A DNA stretch of 50,706 nt from Zarea fungicola. Taxonomy: Eukaryota > Ascomycota > Sordariomycetes > Hypocreales > Cordycipitaceae. The stretch spans positions 1 to 50,706 of the forward strand of contig FWCC01000395.1 in assembly GCA_900169235.1 (NCBI GenBank), given 5' to 3'. Positions 1 to 11,871 of the stretch are shown piece after piece. The notes beneath the pieces are model-generated. The model was not told where the DNA came from and did not search any database. It was given only the letters and a program-made list of their open reading frames with translations. Within the stretch, counting starts at the first letter, position 1. The number at the start of each line of letters is the position of its first letter. The position numbers and the translations under genes were made by a program.

Positions 1-1280
1 GTGGGGGCGTGGCACAAGTAGTCCTATTCTAGGTTAGATGGCATGAGATTTCTGGCCCAGCCTTCCATCAAGGAACCAACGAGAGATCTGCATTTCAACA
101 CGTTCCAGCGCCACATTTTTTGGGGCTGCTTTATAACCATACTGCTAACCGTGGCGACTGCGGGGCGAAGCCGGTGACCCGCCAGCAGGGGAGATATTAT
201 TAACTAGGAGTTGTCTTTGGGGGTTTGGAGATTTCCCACAATTGGCAGCGCTGCAGGGCGAGGAGCGAGCTCTGCATTGTCCACTAACACGAGTGAGGCA
301 GGCAGTCAAAGCCGCACCAGGCACTACCAGAAATGGCCAAATGGCCTTTGGCTTGTGAGTCTTTAGCAGTAGGCATCCGTCGTCTTTCTCCAGAGTCAAG
401 TGTTCACAGTTGCTGTCTAGTCGCCTGAGTTGCCCTCGGTGTCTATCTTTGCCCTAACTGCAGGGTCCAATAACAGCCTCATTTTGCCTCGTCGTAGACA
501 ATTCGCAAGGTAGGCTATTGGCTCTTAGCACCACACCACTCGGGTTACTAAAATAATGTAGCTTTATTCCGTAGTCTACATAACCACCATGCGCAGCTAA
601 AGTGCCTCTTCTACCTGACGACCCGCGATACCTAATTGGGCGACCGAGTTTCAAGCAATAGTTCCAAATCTGACCCTCGGTCGCTGTCCTGGACTGTCTT
701 TTGCCCCAATCCGACACCCGACCAATTACGCCTCACGCGTACTCAGCTGTTTGTCCCCTGCCTGTCCTTTTGGACCCATTCCCTGAGCCGGTTTATCCGT
801 GCCAAGACTCGATGTGTCTTGCTATCAGATGCCATCACGCACGTGGGCGACTACCCGTCCCGGATTCCTTGACCGATTAGTTGCATTACTCTGTGCGAAG
901 TAGAGGGTTTTTTTTGCTTCGGTCGCGTTTCTCTAGACTCGGTCGAAACTGCCAATTATAGAGTTAGGCTGGCTGTCAATGAATCGGGTAGCTTTGTTCT
1001 GGAAGTTTGAATTTTTATTTCTTTTTTTTTTTTAAGTTTTTCTACTTTACCCAAGCGGCTTAGTTACTGTCGCGCGACCGAGGGAGTAGCAAGTCATGCG
1101 ACTGTCTGCCGAAAACTAGTTTAGCCAACCTCATCCCGCCCGAGCTTCCATACCTTGTAATTTTGGAAGCTTCCCGTCATATTTGGGTCCTCATATTGTC
1201 CTCTCCATCGTTTTTCTTCATCCACCAACTTGGCTCTGCTCAATTGGTCCTTGACAAACACAAAAAAGCCCTCCTCAGAC
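1..1280. other. Intergenic, no gene seen
   Basis: No reading frame here looks like a protein family or has a plausible exon structure. There are a few T-runs, around 906-913 and 1018-1033. The last 150 bases probably form the 5' leader of the following gene. The window edge cuts the region, so an upstream gene cannot be excluded. Confidence 0.5.
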
Positions 1281-2105
1281 ATGTCCACATCAACATCAAC
1301 AACCACACAAATGGACGCCTCACAGCAGAAGCTCACGACCAGTGAGCCTGAGATTCCAGAGCTCACCTACACTATTGCGACCACAGAGGACGAAAAGGTC
1401 GACGCTCTGCGCCTCGTCGCCGACACGATTGCCCAGCAGCGCCAGATTGCTTCAATGGCCGTTATTTTCCACCCCGCCTGCTTTGCACCGTTCCTGGGCG
1501 TTTTCTCTGCACTTGCCTACCGCGGGCGCAACGACATTGGCACCACGCTCATCTTCCTCACCGGCATCGTTGTCGCGTACCTCGCCGCCATTCAGTACTA
1601 CACCTACCACTACCTCGAGCGCGCCGAGACATTTAACTGGAAGGCCTTTATCACACCACCGGCGTCCTCCTCGGCGGTGACGGAGAAGGCCGGGAAGAAG
1701 GCCCAGAAGGAGCAGCAGGAGCAGCAGCCGGAGCAAGACACTATCATGGTCGCTCGCTATGGCGACAAGATCATTGCCGCACTGGTCCTACGCCTCACAA
1801 AGGCCAAGGGCTCCTCCTCCTCCTCCTCCAAGAACAGCAGCAAGGGCGGTCGCGCAGAGATTCGCGCCTGGGCCACGCGCCTGCGCTATCGCAACACGGG
1901 TGTCGGCGGCGACATGCTGCGCGATGCCGTCGCCCTCGCCCGATCAACGCTTGGCACTGCGGCGACCATTGAGTTTAGCGACCCGCACGCCCACACAGTC
2001 GACACCAGCAAGTACTTTACGGCACCGTTCGCCCGGAGCGAGAAGAGAGCCCGCCAGGCCTTGGCGCGTGCTGTCAAGGAGGCGGCGGTGGCGGCTGACC
2101 GATGA
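1281..2105 (+). CDS. GNAT-like acetyltransferase with two membrane segments
   Basis: Single-exon gene of 274 residues. The start at 1281 is preferred to an in-frame ATG at 1230 because the Ser/Thr-rich front (MSTSTSTTTQMD) is a more usual beginning; the longer start would give 291 residues. Two hydrophobic stretches around residues 72-90 and 97-120 could form a membrane hairpin. The C-terminal half has a beta strand (KIIAALVLRL), an RAEIRAWATRLRYR strand and the acetyl-CoA loop RNTGVGGDML, resembling the R/Q-x-x-G-x-G/A motif of GNAT N-acetyltransferases. Charged and Ser-rich spacers (EQQEQQPEQ, SSSSSS) interrupt the domain. Substrate is unknown. The layout recalls NAT8-type membrane-anchored acetyltransferases, but that is inference. 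No operon-like partner is visible. Confidence 0.75.
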   Translation: MSTSTSTTTQMDASQQKLTTSEPEIPELTYTIATTEDEKVDALRLVADTIAQQRQIASMAVIFHPACFAPFLGVFSALAYRGRNDIGTTLIFLTGIVVAYLAAIQYYTYHYLERAETFNWKAFITPPASSSAVTEKAGKKAQKEQQEQQPEQDTIMVARYGDKIIAALVLRLTKAKGSSSSSSKNSSKGGRAEIRAWATRLRYRNTGVGGDMLRDAVALARSTLGTAATIEFSDPHAHTVDTSKYFTAPFARSEKRARQALARAVKEAAVAADR

Positions 2106-3308
2106 GAAAAAAAAGCTATAATTGCTTGGCACCACGCCCCCCCGTTTCCAAAATTACGACAATATAATGTAATATAATAGACAGGCTTACTGCATTAACA
2201 CATACCAATTCAGGATTTTTTTCCAATTTTATGGTGCTTTATTTGAATTGATGCAGTCTCCGTAATGTTGTCGTTGTCATGGTCATGAGGATTCAGCCAT
2301 GTCTGACTCGGGTGCAAAACAAATAAGAACCAAGGGATGCCACCACGTGCGTCCCGATTCGAACCCTTTTTTTATTCACTCAACGCAGCATTAAAAAGCT
2401 CGACCAGCAGTGAGAGCGAAAATCTGAAAGAAACTGGGAGAAAGAATAACCCATTTGCAACAAACTATAATTTATCCTCTGCAAGGGCACGCCCATATTC
2501 ATTTCCGAGAAAATTCTTCAGTCAAGCTTCATGTGAGCGTGTTTTTAATCGGCCGCCGCGATATCTTGTCGCCTCTCGCAGCATGCATCGTCAAACATGT
2601 CGGAATCCTGTCCAAGATCCATTACTAAAATCACGCCATGACTTACGACCAGTTAATATCCGGATTTCTTGGCAAAAGTGTCAGGGCCAGCCACATGAGA
2701 AGGACAGAAGAACCGAACCCACGACGGTCCCGTTGATGTGGCGGTCTTGGCTATCGGGCTTTGCCAAGACTCGAGCCAAGACTTTGAATCCCTGGAGCCG
2801 ATCGAATAAATGGGATGACGTCCAACAAACAAAAGGTGAAATCGTTAATCCCGAAACTGAGAACATCCAATTGTCAATTTGTGTTGCGCTTTTGCACAGG
2901 TTTTCTTTTTTTTTTTTTTGACAATTGTCGATGTCGCATGTCGTAACGCCAAATCTTGACGCTTCTTGTTGTAAAGCCAGTGCCAGTGCCCAATCCAGCC
3001 TACCCTAGACCAAATCGTCCATTCGTAGCCACGGCATATTTCCTCTAAAAGGTCCTTAATAAGAGCTATAAAGTAGCAAAATATTGTCAATAATTAATTC
3101 GTACAGTTTTTGAGGTATGTAATGAAGAAGATGCTCTGTTTCGGACGTCTGATGCGGTTCCAGCATTGCGCGGTTAGCCGGGCGGCGAGTAGGATATATC
3201 ACCGTTACTGTAAAGTCGATAATCATTTTCCAGGTTCTTCGTTCGTTCATTGTTTTCGAGATCTACCTGCTCTCCATCATTACACTATACCTCTGACATT
3301 TTCACCAC
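2106..3308. other. Intergenic between convergent genes
   Basis: About 1.2 kb lying between the 3' ends of a plus-strand and a minus-strand gene. A 194-codon open frame at 2337-2921 ends in a poly-Phe run that is only the T-tract at 2904-2919, and it shows no recognisable domain, so I do not call it. The region probably contains both 3' UTRs. Confidence 0.5.
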
Positions 3309-5689
3309 CTAATAGCCACCCGCATAGATCCCATTCTGCTCAGATATCAATTGCTCCCAGCTCACCCACTCATCCAGATTCATCTCAAACGACTCCAGAT
3401 TAGAGAATCCACCAAACCCACTGCTGCCATCGAAAACCTCTGCCGGAGCACCAATCTGGTTCTTCTCTATAGCGTTCCTCTCCTCTGCCACCGCCTTCTC
3501 TCTGACCTTGGCTGCTGTCGCTTCCTCCCTCTGTCGCTGCCTTCGCTTCATGGCCCGAATATAGTCAGGCTCCTCCGGGACCAGCATATTCTCCGCCCTC
3601 TTCGCGTCGACATACCCATCCCACACCTCAAGCGTCCACTTGCTGAGCGCCGTGTACACCGCCGCCGCCGAGGACCCATGGGTCGCCGCGGCCTCCCCAA
3701 ACACGTCCGGATAGTGCGAAAACACCCGCCCAATCAGCTCCCACAGCCTGTCCACCTCGTAGGCCAGCCGCCTGTGCCGCGCCTCAATCAGAACGTACAG
3801 GATCTTGTCCCAGAGGTACGTCGTGTTGATGCGCCACTCGTACTTGCGCAGCCCCTTGTTCTCGACGACGAGCGACGCGTACTCGAGCAGCTTGGAGGCG
3901 TTGGTAAAGGCCAGCTGGCGCTCCGCCTCGGGCACGCAGCCGCCCGCATCGGCGAAGCGGCGCGGGTTGTGGGCGTAGAGCCGCATGTTGCAGACGGCGG
4001 CGCGGACCATGCACGACACGAGCACGTCGAGCGGCCGCGACGGGTCGCAGTAGCGGAGGTACTTTGTCTCAAACGCCTCCTCCATCTCGTCGATGAAGGT
4101 ATCCTTCTCGTCCGTGGTGAGGCTCGACGCCGCGCCAATCTTGCCCCACGAGACGCCGCCGCCACCGCCGCCGTCGTAGGCGGACCCGGCGCCGCTGCCG
4201 GAGAGACGCTGCAGGGCGTCGGACAGGTCGCACCGCACGAGGCACATGACCATGGGCGTGATGGCCCTGCGCTCTTTTGGAAAGGATGGCATTTCGGGAT
4301 ATAAATCCTCGTCCTCCACATTCAAGGGCCGGCCGGCGTCGCCAGTGTAAATGTCCATCGACGGCCGCGTGCCGAGGAGGTCGGCGGTCCGGAAATCGAG
4401 ATGCGCAAGGTACCACCATAGTCGGCGGCGCATCTCCGTCTCGAAAACAGAGAGCTTCAGATGCACGCCATCGCGATGAAGACCCATTTTCTGCGCCAGA
4501 CGAAGCGCAATCCCGCACATTATATACTGCGAGTCTTGCCGCAGGTGACCACGCAATCCCATCTAGAAAATAAACTGTTAGAGCGGAGACAAGAGAGCCC
4601 CATTGCTCGGACACATACCATGAAGAGCGCAAATGCCCGCAATGTCATGGGATTTGAGGTACTTAAAAGACCGGCCTTTCCCAGCGCATGACGCGCAAGT
4701 GTTCTGTACTTTGCAAAGAGAGTGATTTTCTTTTCGCCAAACAGCTGGCCACATTCTTCCTCTCCCAGCACACTAATCGTGGCAAAGTAGAAGCAGAATA
4801 TCGCTGCCTCCATGTAACTCGGCGTGTTTACTTGTTTTTCAACGCTTTGCAGGATTGCTTGCCAAAATGTCGGCATGTGTAGAATTTTTAGTAGTGGATC
4901 GATGCGGTCGACAAATATCTCTTTGAGTGAGTGTAGTGTGGCCATTGGAGGATGATGATCTTGTAACCGGCCTTGAAAACCACCACCCGACGTGCCAGAA
5001 CCGAGAAAGAGGTCGACTTCTGGTTCGTAGTTTTCATCTGCGTCACCAGCAGGCGCGAATTCATCCGGGTGAGTGAACTTGGGAAAGGTCAATTTGGACA
5101 GCACGCGCAACGAAACCTGAAAGCACCACTTACATCCTCGCCAATAGATGACCACAGAGTACTCCTGCAGCCATAGTTAGAAAGTAGGCAGGGCAGAAAT
5201 AGCAGCAAGAACGTACCTTTCATAGTATCGAGAGCTACCTTGCTTGTTTACCAGCTCGGGTTGAGACCCAGGAGCGGTGATCAACGAGGACCGGAGCCCC
5301 AAGGGAAGCTCGCTCACTTCTCGAGGTGTAAGCACCGGCAAGCTCACCGGCGTCTGCACCGTGTCGTCGTTACCCGCCCGACTTTTCTGTGACGCAGCAT
5401 CGCTCACCACCGTCGGGGTCTCTTTGTCGTCGTCCAGACTGACCCCTCGCGTCTTGAGCAGATTCTCGTAGCGCCGCATCTTGGCGTGCAGGCCCTCGCG
5501 GGGCGCCGCTGTTCGTGCGCGCTTCCCACGCACCGGTGAAACATACTCGCAGTCAATCTGGGCACGAGTGCAGTTTTGGCACGGCCAGCTGCGGTTGCAC
5601 TTGACCTTGCGTTGACGGCACACAAGGCATGAAAAGGGCTTCTGGCTACCATCCGCACTTGGCCCTGGCTGAGGACTCGCAGTGCTCAT
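3309..5689 (-). CDS. Zn2Cys6 fungal transcription factor
   Basis: Predicted as complement(join(3309..4562,4619..5077,5134..5164,5217..5689)), 738 residues; introns of 56, 56 and 52 nt have GT-AG ends and the frame stays open. The N-terminus has a complete binuclear zinc cluster, Cys 21, 24, 31, 37, 40 and 47 (CLVCRQRKVKC then PCQNC), followed by a basic linker and a likely dimerisation helix (LHAKMRRYENLL). The middle carries the fungal-specific transcription factor domain, recognisable from IALRLAQKMGLHRDG and EMRRRLWWYLAHLD. Such proteins bind CGG-containing sites in the nucleus. The gene is divergent from the MFS exporter at 6042 with 352 bp between the start codons, so it plausibly controls that exporter. 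The C-terminal tail is acidic and aromatic, as in activation regions. The target pathway cannot be read from the sequence. Confidence 0.92.
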
Positions 5690-6041
5690 CGCGGAGACAC
5701 TTCGGAGATACCCACAGACAGTCCGTGTACCCAGTGAGTGACTCAGTCAAATTTAGTTGTATTCGGGGTTTGTTCGAGCAGCCCGGGCTGGTGGGCGAGC
5801 CTGCTTGTAACAGCGAGAAGTCTCGGGCCTCGGAGGTGGAAAAGTTGCTCCTTGGGCGCCGAGCACCGAAAGGAAGAGCACGCTTAACCCGATTAGGCAG
5901 GTTTCGCCTCCTACCGAAATTCACTTATAAGTCGGACTTTGCTGTTGCCAACATGTCCAAGTGTTTTGCAATCCATTCTGCAATTAAACTTGTTTCATTT
6001 AATCTAACAGCAAAAGATCTCTGATTCCTTTCAAAGTGACA
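5690..6041. promoter_or_regulatory. Shared divergent promoter, regulator and exporter
   Basis: The 352 bp between the start codons of the Zn2Cys6 regulator (minus) and the MFS exporter (plus). A TATA-like TTATAAG lies near 5925, about 115 bp before the exporter ATG. Two CGG triplets in direct orientation (CGG-N4-CGG, 5824-5833) are the kind of half-site zinc-cluster proteins bind. Binding here is inferred only from position and motif. Confidence 0.45.
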
Positions 6042-7736
6042 ATGGCGACCACCAACTCGCCACACGATGAGGAGAAATCCTCGGCCGCCACCGAGCCGGT
6101 TGTCGAAAAGGTGGAATACCCTCCTGCGATTAGTCGAGTTCTAATCATGATTGCCTTGTTTGTGTCTATATTTCTCGTTACTCTTGTAAGAAATAATCCC
6201 CCCCCCCCAAAAAAAGAAAACTGGCACTAACTCTTACAACTGTAGGACCAAAACATCATTGCCACCGCCATCCCGCGCATCACGGACGAGTTCGACTCCA
6301 TCGACGACATTGGCTGGTACGGCAGCGCATATCTCCTCACCACGTGCAGCTTTCAGCTCATCATGGGCCGCATCTACAAATTCTACCCGGCCAAGCCCTT
6401 GTTCCTGACCGGTGTCTTCCTCTTTGAAGTCGGTTCCGCCGTCTGCGGCTCCGCACCCAGCTCGGTAGCCTTCATCTTTGGCCGGGCGATTGCTGGATTG
6501 GGCTCCTCGGGCCTCTTCTCCGGCATAATGGTCATAATGTCGTACTGCATCCCTCTCCAGCAGCGGCCACTGTGGATGGGCGCCTTTGGTGCCCTCTTTG
6601 CCGTGGCGTCCGTAATTGGTCCGCTGGTGGGAGGTGCGTTTACAGACAATCTCACCTGGCGCTGGTGCTTCTACATCAACCTGCCCATCGGGGCCGTGTC
6701 CCTCATCATCGCCATCTTCTTGATCCGCATACCCGATCAGAAGCTCAGCGAGCGCGCCGAGACCCTCATGGGCAGGATCCAGCAGCTGGACCCCATCGGC
6801 AACCTCGTCTTCTTCCCCGGCATCATCTGCCTCATCCTGGCCCTGCAGTGGGGTGGCACGCGCTACCCCTGGAGCGACGCCCGCATCATTGTGCTGCTCA
6901 TTGTGTGCGTCGTGCTCGTCGCCGTCTTTGTCGGCATCCAGATCTGGAAGAAGGAGGCCGCCACCGTGCCGCCCCGCATCGTCACGCAGCGCAGCATCGC
7001 CGCCGCCATGGTGTTTTGCTTCTTCAACGGCGCGGGCATGATGGTCGTCATGTACTACCTGCCCGTCTGGTTCCAGGCCGTCAAGGGCGTGTCTGCGGTG
7101 CACTCCGGCCTCATGCTCCTGCCCACCGTGCTCTCTGTCGTGATTGCGTCCATATTCTCCGGCATCGTCATTTCCCGCGCCGGCTACTACGCGCCGTTTT
7201 ACATTTTGAGCTCCGTCTTGACACCGATTGGCGCGGGTCTGATGACCACGTTCACTCCGTCAACGGGAGAGGGCATGTGGATCGGGTCGCAGATTCTCTT
7301 TGGTGCTGGCATCGGCTTCGGCGCGCAGCAGCACATGAACGTTGTGCAGACGGTGCTGGGCCGCGCCGACATTGCTGTTGGGTCCGCCGTCGTCACGTTT
7401 GTGCGCTTTCTTGGCTCGGCAATCTTCGTCCCCATTGCGCAGAACGTGTTTATCCATTACCTCGTGTCAAACCTGACCGACATCCCTGGTGTGGATGTGA
7501 ACGACGTCATTAATGGCGGCGCGACGGAGCTGCGATCACTGGTGCCGAGCAGCTCGTTGGGCCTTTTGCTTTCCGTCTACAGCAAAGCCATTGTAAATGT
7601 GTTTTATATCGTTGTTGGGACCTGCAGCATCACGATTTTTGCCAGTGTATGCGTGGAGTGGCGGAGTCTCAAGGCCAAGGCCGATGCCGAGGCTGGAAAG
7701 CGCCAGCCGACCAGTGCCGGCAGTGATTCATCGTGA
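6042..7736 (+). CDS. DHA2-family MFS multidrug exporter
   Basis: join(6042..6185,6246..7736), 544 residues; the single 60-nt intron contains a C10 run followed by an A7 run. It is predicted to be a 14-transmembrane proton antiporter exporting toxic small molecules across the plasma membrane. Just after the intron comes the DHA2 signature LDQNIIATAIP at the end of helix 1. Motif A-like GRIYKF follows, then RAIAGLGSSGLFSG, then the antiporter motif C region (VASVIGPLVGGAFTD) and WRWCFYINLPIG, all typical of aflatoxin-type and gliotoxin-type pumps. The C-terminal helix is followed by a short hydrophilic tail. An ATG six bases earlier (6036) is also in frame. The gene shares its promoter with the zinc-cluster regulator, which suggests drug- or metabolite-induced co-regulation. 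No biosynthetic genes flank the pair, so self-resistance to an own product is not supported here. Confidence 0.93.
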
Positions 7737-8429
7737 AATCACTGTAATTATCATCCCCGAGATGTTGTACAATATTTCCTTTGTTTAAAAATAGAGCGAG
7801 CCAGAATTTGAAAGAGCTGCTTAATTAGAATACAATAACCATGTCGTGTCATCACGCTGGAGTAGAAAGATAATAGTCTGTGGCGGCATCAATCCAAAAA
7901 GCCATGATGCAAATAAACTTTGGCTTTTGCCAGTCAATTGAATTGACATTGACTTGAATTGGCTTAGTTTTGATGAACAATCTGCGTCTGTGAGCAGAGC
8001 CCGAGTCGGACAATCCCTGCGACGGCCGCTAGTTCACTGAGCACTGAGCACAAGATCGGTGCAGGGATTAAAAATGTCAGATTTTCTGACAGGTGAAATC
8101 GTCAAACCCAGACCATTCAGGCAACATGAATAAAAAGGGTTATTGGTTGAAGAGCCAAAAACTGGAGGCGCCCCAAAAGTCTTAGCGGGGAAGTGGCCGC
8201 TCTCGCCGGTCGCGGCCGAAGTCCCCGAGCGAAATTGACAGACAGTTGGTCAAAGAACCATTCTTTTTAAGCCATCCATTCGCAAACACGTCTGTGAGCT
8301 TTTACTATCCCTCAGTGTTACTATATCATCACTATATCATTTCAACTTGTATTCTCTCGACGTGCTCATCCTCCAATAGTTCACACCTGTCGCTAGTAGC
8401 TCAATTGTGAAAGCGTTGGCGCGACCACA
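7737..8429. other. Intergenic, likely 3' UTR and kinase promoter
   Basis: Nearly 700 bp with no coding potential that I can support. It should contain the exporter 3' UTR and the promoter of the FGGY kinase. Repeats such as ACTATATCATCACTATATCA near 8322-8340 are short and low in information. Confidence 0.45.
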
Positions 8430-10617
8430 ATGTACGCCTCCAAGAAGCTCATCAATCCATTGGAGTATGTCTTGCGCTCTTTCAAGCTGCCGCCTCCCTT
8501 TCCTACCAATCATTTGTTTCCTGTGCCAATTCATTTTATGCTCGCACGATACTTTCTATGCTGACCATTGCCTCATGATAGACCCCAAGGCAAGCTGGTA
8601 AGATGTCTCGAGAGCTACCCCGCCAACGATGCGGTCATCAGCTCGCCGCTGCCCCGCCACATCATCGAAGCTCCGGTAGGCTCCCATAGCCTGGCAAACA
8701 AGCTAACATGCATGGTTCTAGGACCACTACATTGGTATCGATGTCGGAACTGGATCTGCTCGTGCCTGTGTTATCGATGAGTCTGGCGACATCAAGGCGC
8801 TGGCCGCCCGCGACATAAAGCTATGGCAGCCTCAGACAGGCTACTATGTATGTCGCCGGCTCGCTATCCAACCATGCGAGTACTAATCTCACACAAATAG
8901 GAGCAATCTACAACAGATATCTGGCAGTGCATCTGTGAATGTGTTCGACAGGTAGTCACCGAGTCGCAGGTTGACCCCAACTCGATCAAGGGCATGGGCT
9001 TTGACGCCACCTGCTCGCTTGCCGTCTTCTCTACCGATACAGATGAGCCCATCTCAGTCACCGGACCCGACTTCAAAAAAGATGGCGATGATCGCAACGT
9101 CATCTTGTGGCTCGATCACAGACCTGTCCAGGAAACCGACCTCATCAACAACACTGGCCACAATCTTCTGAAATACGTCGGCGGCAAAATGAGTATTGAA
9201 ATGGAAATCCCAAAGATTCTCTGGCTCAAGAACAACATGCCGCCGGAGCTATTTGCACGCTCCAAGTTTTATGATCTTGGTGATGCCCTCACCCACATTG
9301 CGACAGGCAACGAGACCCGCAGCTTTTGCAGCACCGTCTGCAAGCAGGGCTTTGTCCCTGTCGGTGTCGACGGTAGCGTCAAGGGCTGGCAGGAAGACTT
9401 TTACGATGCCATTGGCTTAAGCGACCTTGTTGAGGACAACTTCAAGCGCATGGGCGGTGTCGATAGGGTGGTGAGCCCTTCCATTTGCATTCGTCGCGAC
9501 ATTCCACAGCTTGCACTTGCTAATCTTGATTGTCTTGTAGAACGGAAAATATGCCAGTGCCGGTGAATGTGTTGGGACTCTCAGCAAGCAGGCTGCCAGC
9601 CAGCTTGGTCTCCCACAAGGCATCGCCGTCGGTAGTGGCGTCATTGATGCTTATGCTGGCTGGATCGGAACTGTAGGAGCAAAGGTCGACCTGGGCGACG
9701 ACGAACTCAATGCCAACGTCCCACACAACGACATTTCACAGGCATTTACCCGACTTGCCGCGGTCGCCGGTACTTCAACGTGCCACCTGGCCATGTCCAA
9801 GAACCCGGTCTTCGTCCCTGGCGTTTGGGGACCGTATCGCGACGTGTTGCTGCCAGAGTATTGGATGGCCGAGGGTGGTCAATCAGCTACCGGCGAGCTG
9901 TTGCGCCACATGCTCGATATTCACCCCGCCTTCACCGCAACGCAGGCCCTTGCCAAGGCCGAAGACAAGCATATATACGACTGGCTTAATGCCCATCTCG
10001 AATCCATGGCCGACAGGGAGAATGCGCCCACCATCTCGTACCTCGGCCGCCATCACTTCTTCTACGGCGACCTGTGGGGGAACCGCTCCCCGATCGCCGA
10101 CGCTACCATGAAGGGTGCCATGATTGGATTGGATAGCGACAAGAGCACCGACAACATGGCTCTCTGGTACTACGCGACCATGGAGTTTATTGCCTTCCAG
10201 ACGCGACAGATCATTGAGCAGATGAACAAGTCGGGCCACGAAATCTCCTCAATCTTCATGTCGGGCTCGCAGTGCCAGAACCCAATCCTGATGAGCCTCA
10301 TGGCCACCGTCTGCCGAATGCCTGTTTTGATCCCCCGCTATGTCCATGCAGCCGTCGTGCACGGCGCCGCCATGTTGGGAGCAAAGGCTGCGAGCCACAA
10401 CGAAGAGGGCCGCGAGCCAGAGTCTCTCTGGGATATTATGGACCGGATGAGCAAGCGCGGACGTCTGGTTGAGCCCGGCACGGACGAGGGTGAATTGGGG
10501 CTCTTTGACGCAAAATACGAAGTCTACCTCGAAATGTGCAACTCGCAGCAGGTATACCGTAAAAAGGTGGACAAGGCGACGGCTAAATGGAAGAAGGAAT
10601 TCGGCGAAGACGTCTAG
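8430..10617 (+). CDS. FGGY-family pentulose kinase (D-ribulokinase type)
   Basis: join(8430..8464,8582..8675,8722..8847,8901..9470,9541..10617), 633 residues, four introns of 117, 46, 53 and 70 nt with continuous frame. It should phosphorylate a five-carbon ketose such as D-ribulose using ATP in the cytosol. The phosphate-binding motif GIDVGTGSARA starts at residue 48. VILWLDHRP marks the sugar-binding side of the first domain. GVIDAYAGWIG and SGSQCQNPILM in the second half match the actin-like ATPase fold of the subfamily that includes yeast YDR109C and human FGGY. The first two exons encode a short leader (MYASKKLINPL) not needed for the fold; it might be a targeting segment, but this is a guess. 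The gene stands alone and is not part of a sugar cluster. Confidence 0.93.
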
Positions 10618-11360
10618 ATGCATGAAACTGGATTTTTTTTTACTCTCTTTACTTTATAATATAGAAGAGCTCGGGGAGCTTTACAGGATACGAACCGGTT
10701 GGCCATACAATTGAAAGATCAAGGTTAGACGAAATGGACGATATTGAATGAGTAATAGGCTATTTCAAATTGATTGATTTTCCACACATTTTGTGGTTCC
10801 AAAAGAAAGCAGCATAATGTAAATTATTTATTAGGAGTTTGCAAGGTATGTCCATCATGGGCATGGTGCCTCGTAGTACAGCAGCATATTTTCAGACAGC
10901 AAACTGCATCCCACAAAATGAAGAGAAACAAGTATGAGGTGGAATATTAAATGGAATCAGTGCAAAGGGAAAATTGAAAATATGTTTCCGATTTTTTTGG
11001 CATGTTCTGCCGCAGCCAAGCACCACTCATAGTATCTTGTCAAGTCCCACCGTGTACTGGAATGAGAGCCTCTCATTGGCCAAAGCTCCCGTGTCTGGCC
11101 AGCACCAAAACACCAAAATTCTGGCAGCCAAAAGCAAAGCATAGCAAGGCAACATTTACGCGCGACAACGACTCCAGTCTCAGTCATCGCAACGGTCAAC
11201 GGGGGCTGTCCTAGCATCAATCCAACGAGTGCACAGCCGACCACGTGATTATCAAAGACTACCACGCTCGAGCTGTGTTCCTTGTCGCGCCATCTACCGA
11301 CCGCATTGCTTCGCTGGTTGAAGCCTTCTGCCAATCAACAAAGCCAAGGCCGAGCCAACC
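10618..11360. other. Intergenic, no gene seen
   Basis: About 740 bp between the FGGY kinase and the nucleoporin gene, AT-rich near 10740-10990 and then of normal composition. It probably holds a 3' UTR and the nucleoporin promoter. No open frame resembles a protein. Confidence 0.45.
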
Positions 11361-11840
11361 ATGTCTCTTTTTGGCGGCGGCGGTGCCACCGGTGGCGGTG
11401 GTCCCTTTGGGCAGAATAATCAGAACCAACAGCAGGGGAGCACTGGGACGACAACAGGTGGAGGACTCTTCGGCGCTCAGAACCAGGCCAAGCCTGGTGG
11501 GCTCTTTGGCCAGGCCACGGCAACCTCACAGACGGGTCAGGCCTCGTCCGGTAGCCTCTTTGGCCAGAACACCCAGAGCCAGCAGACAGGAGCGACAGGT
11601 GGCGGGCTCTTTGGCCTGAACGTGCAGAGCACGCAGAACCAGCCGCAGCAGACCGGAGCGACAGGCGGCGGACTCTTTGGTGCCTCCACAGCGGCTCAAC
11701 CGACCACGACCGGCAGTGGCCTCTTTGGCCAGGCGACACAACAACAGGCAAAGCCCTCTCCGTTTGGCACCTCGACCGCGTTTGGCGGCACGACTCTAGG
11801 CGGTGGTGGCTCTAGCCTCTTCGGCGGCCAGCAGCAGCAA

Positions 11841-11871
<31 letters not shown>

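Noticed and set aside
2745..2781. 8-bp inverted repeat TCTTGGCT/AGCCAAGA
   Set aside because: Too short and isolated to support a hairpin element or terminator.
2337..2921. 194-codon open frame on the plus strand
   Set aside because: No recognisable domain, no intron logic, and its C-terminal poly-Phe is just a genomic T-tract.
3351..4304. 317-codon open frame on the plus strand
   Set aside because: Antisense shadow of the high-GC coding exon of the Zn2Cys6 regulator; Arg/Pro/Val-rich with no family resemblance.
6234..7103. 289-codon minus-strand frame
   Set aside because: Antisense to the MFS exporter; His/Asp/Glu/Gly-rich composition typical of reverse-frame readings.
6572..7513. 313-codon plus-strand frame
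   Set aside because: Shifted frame inside the MFS exporter, Arg/His-rich, no domain.
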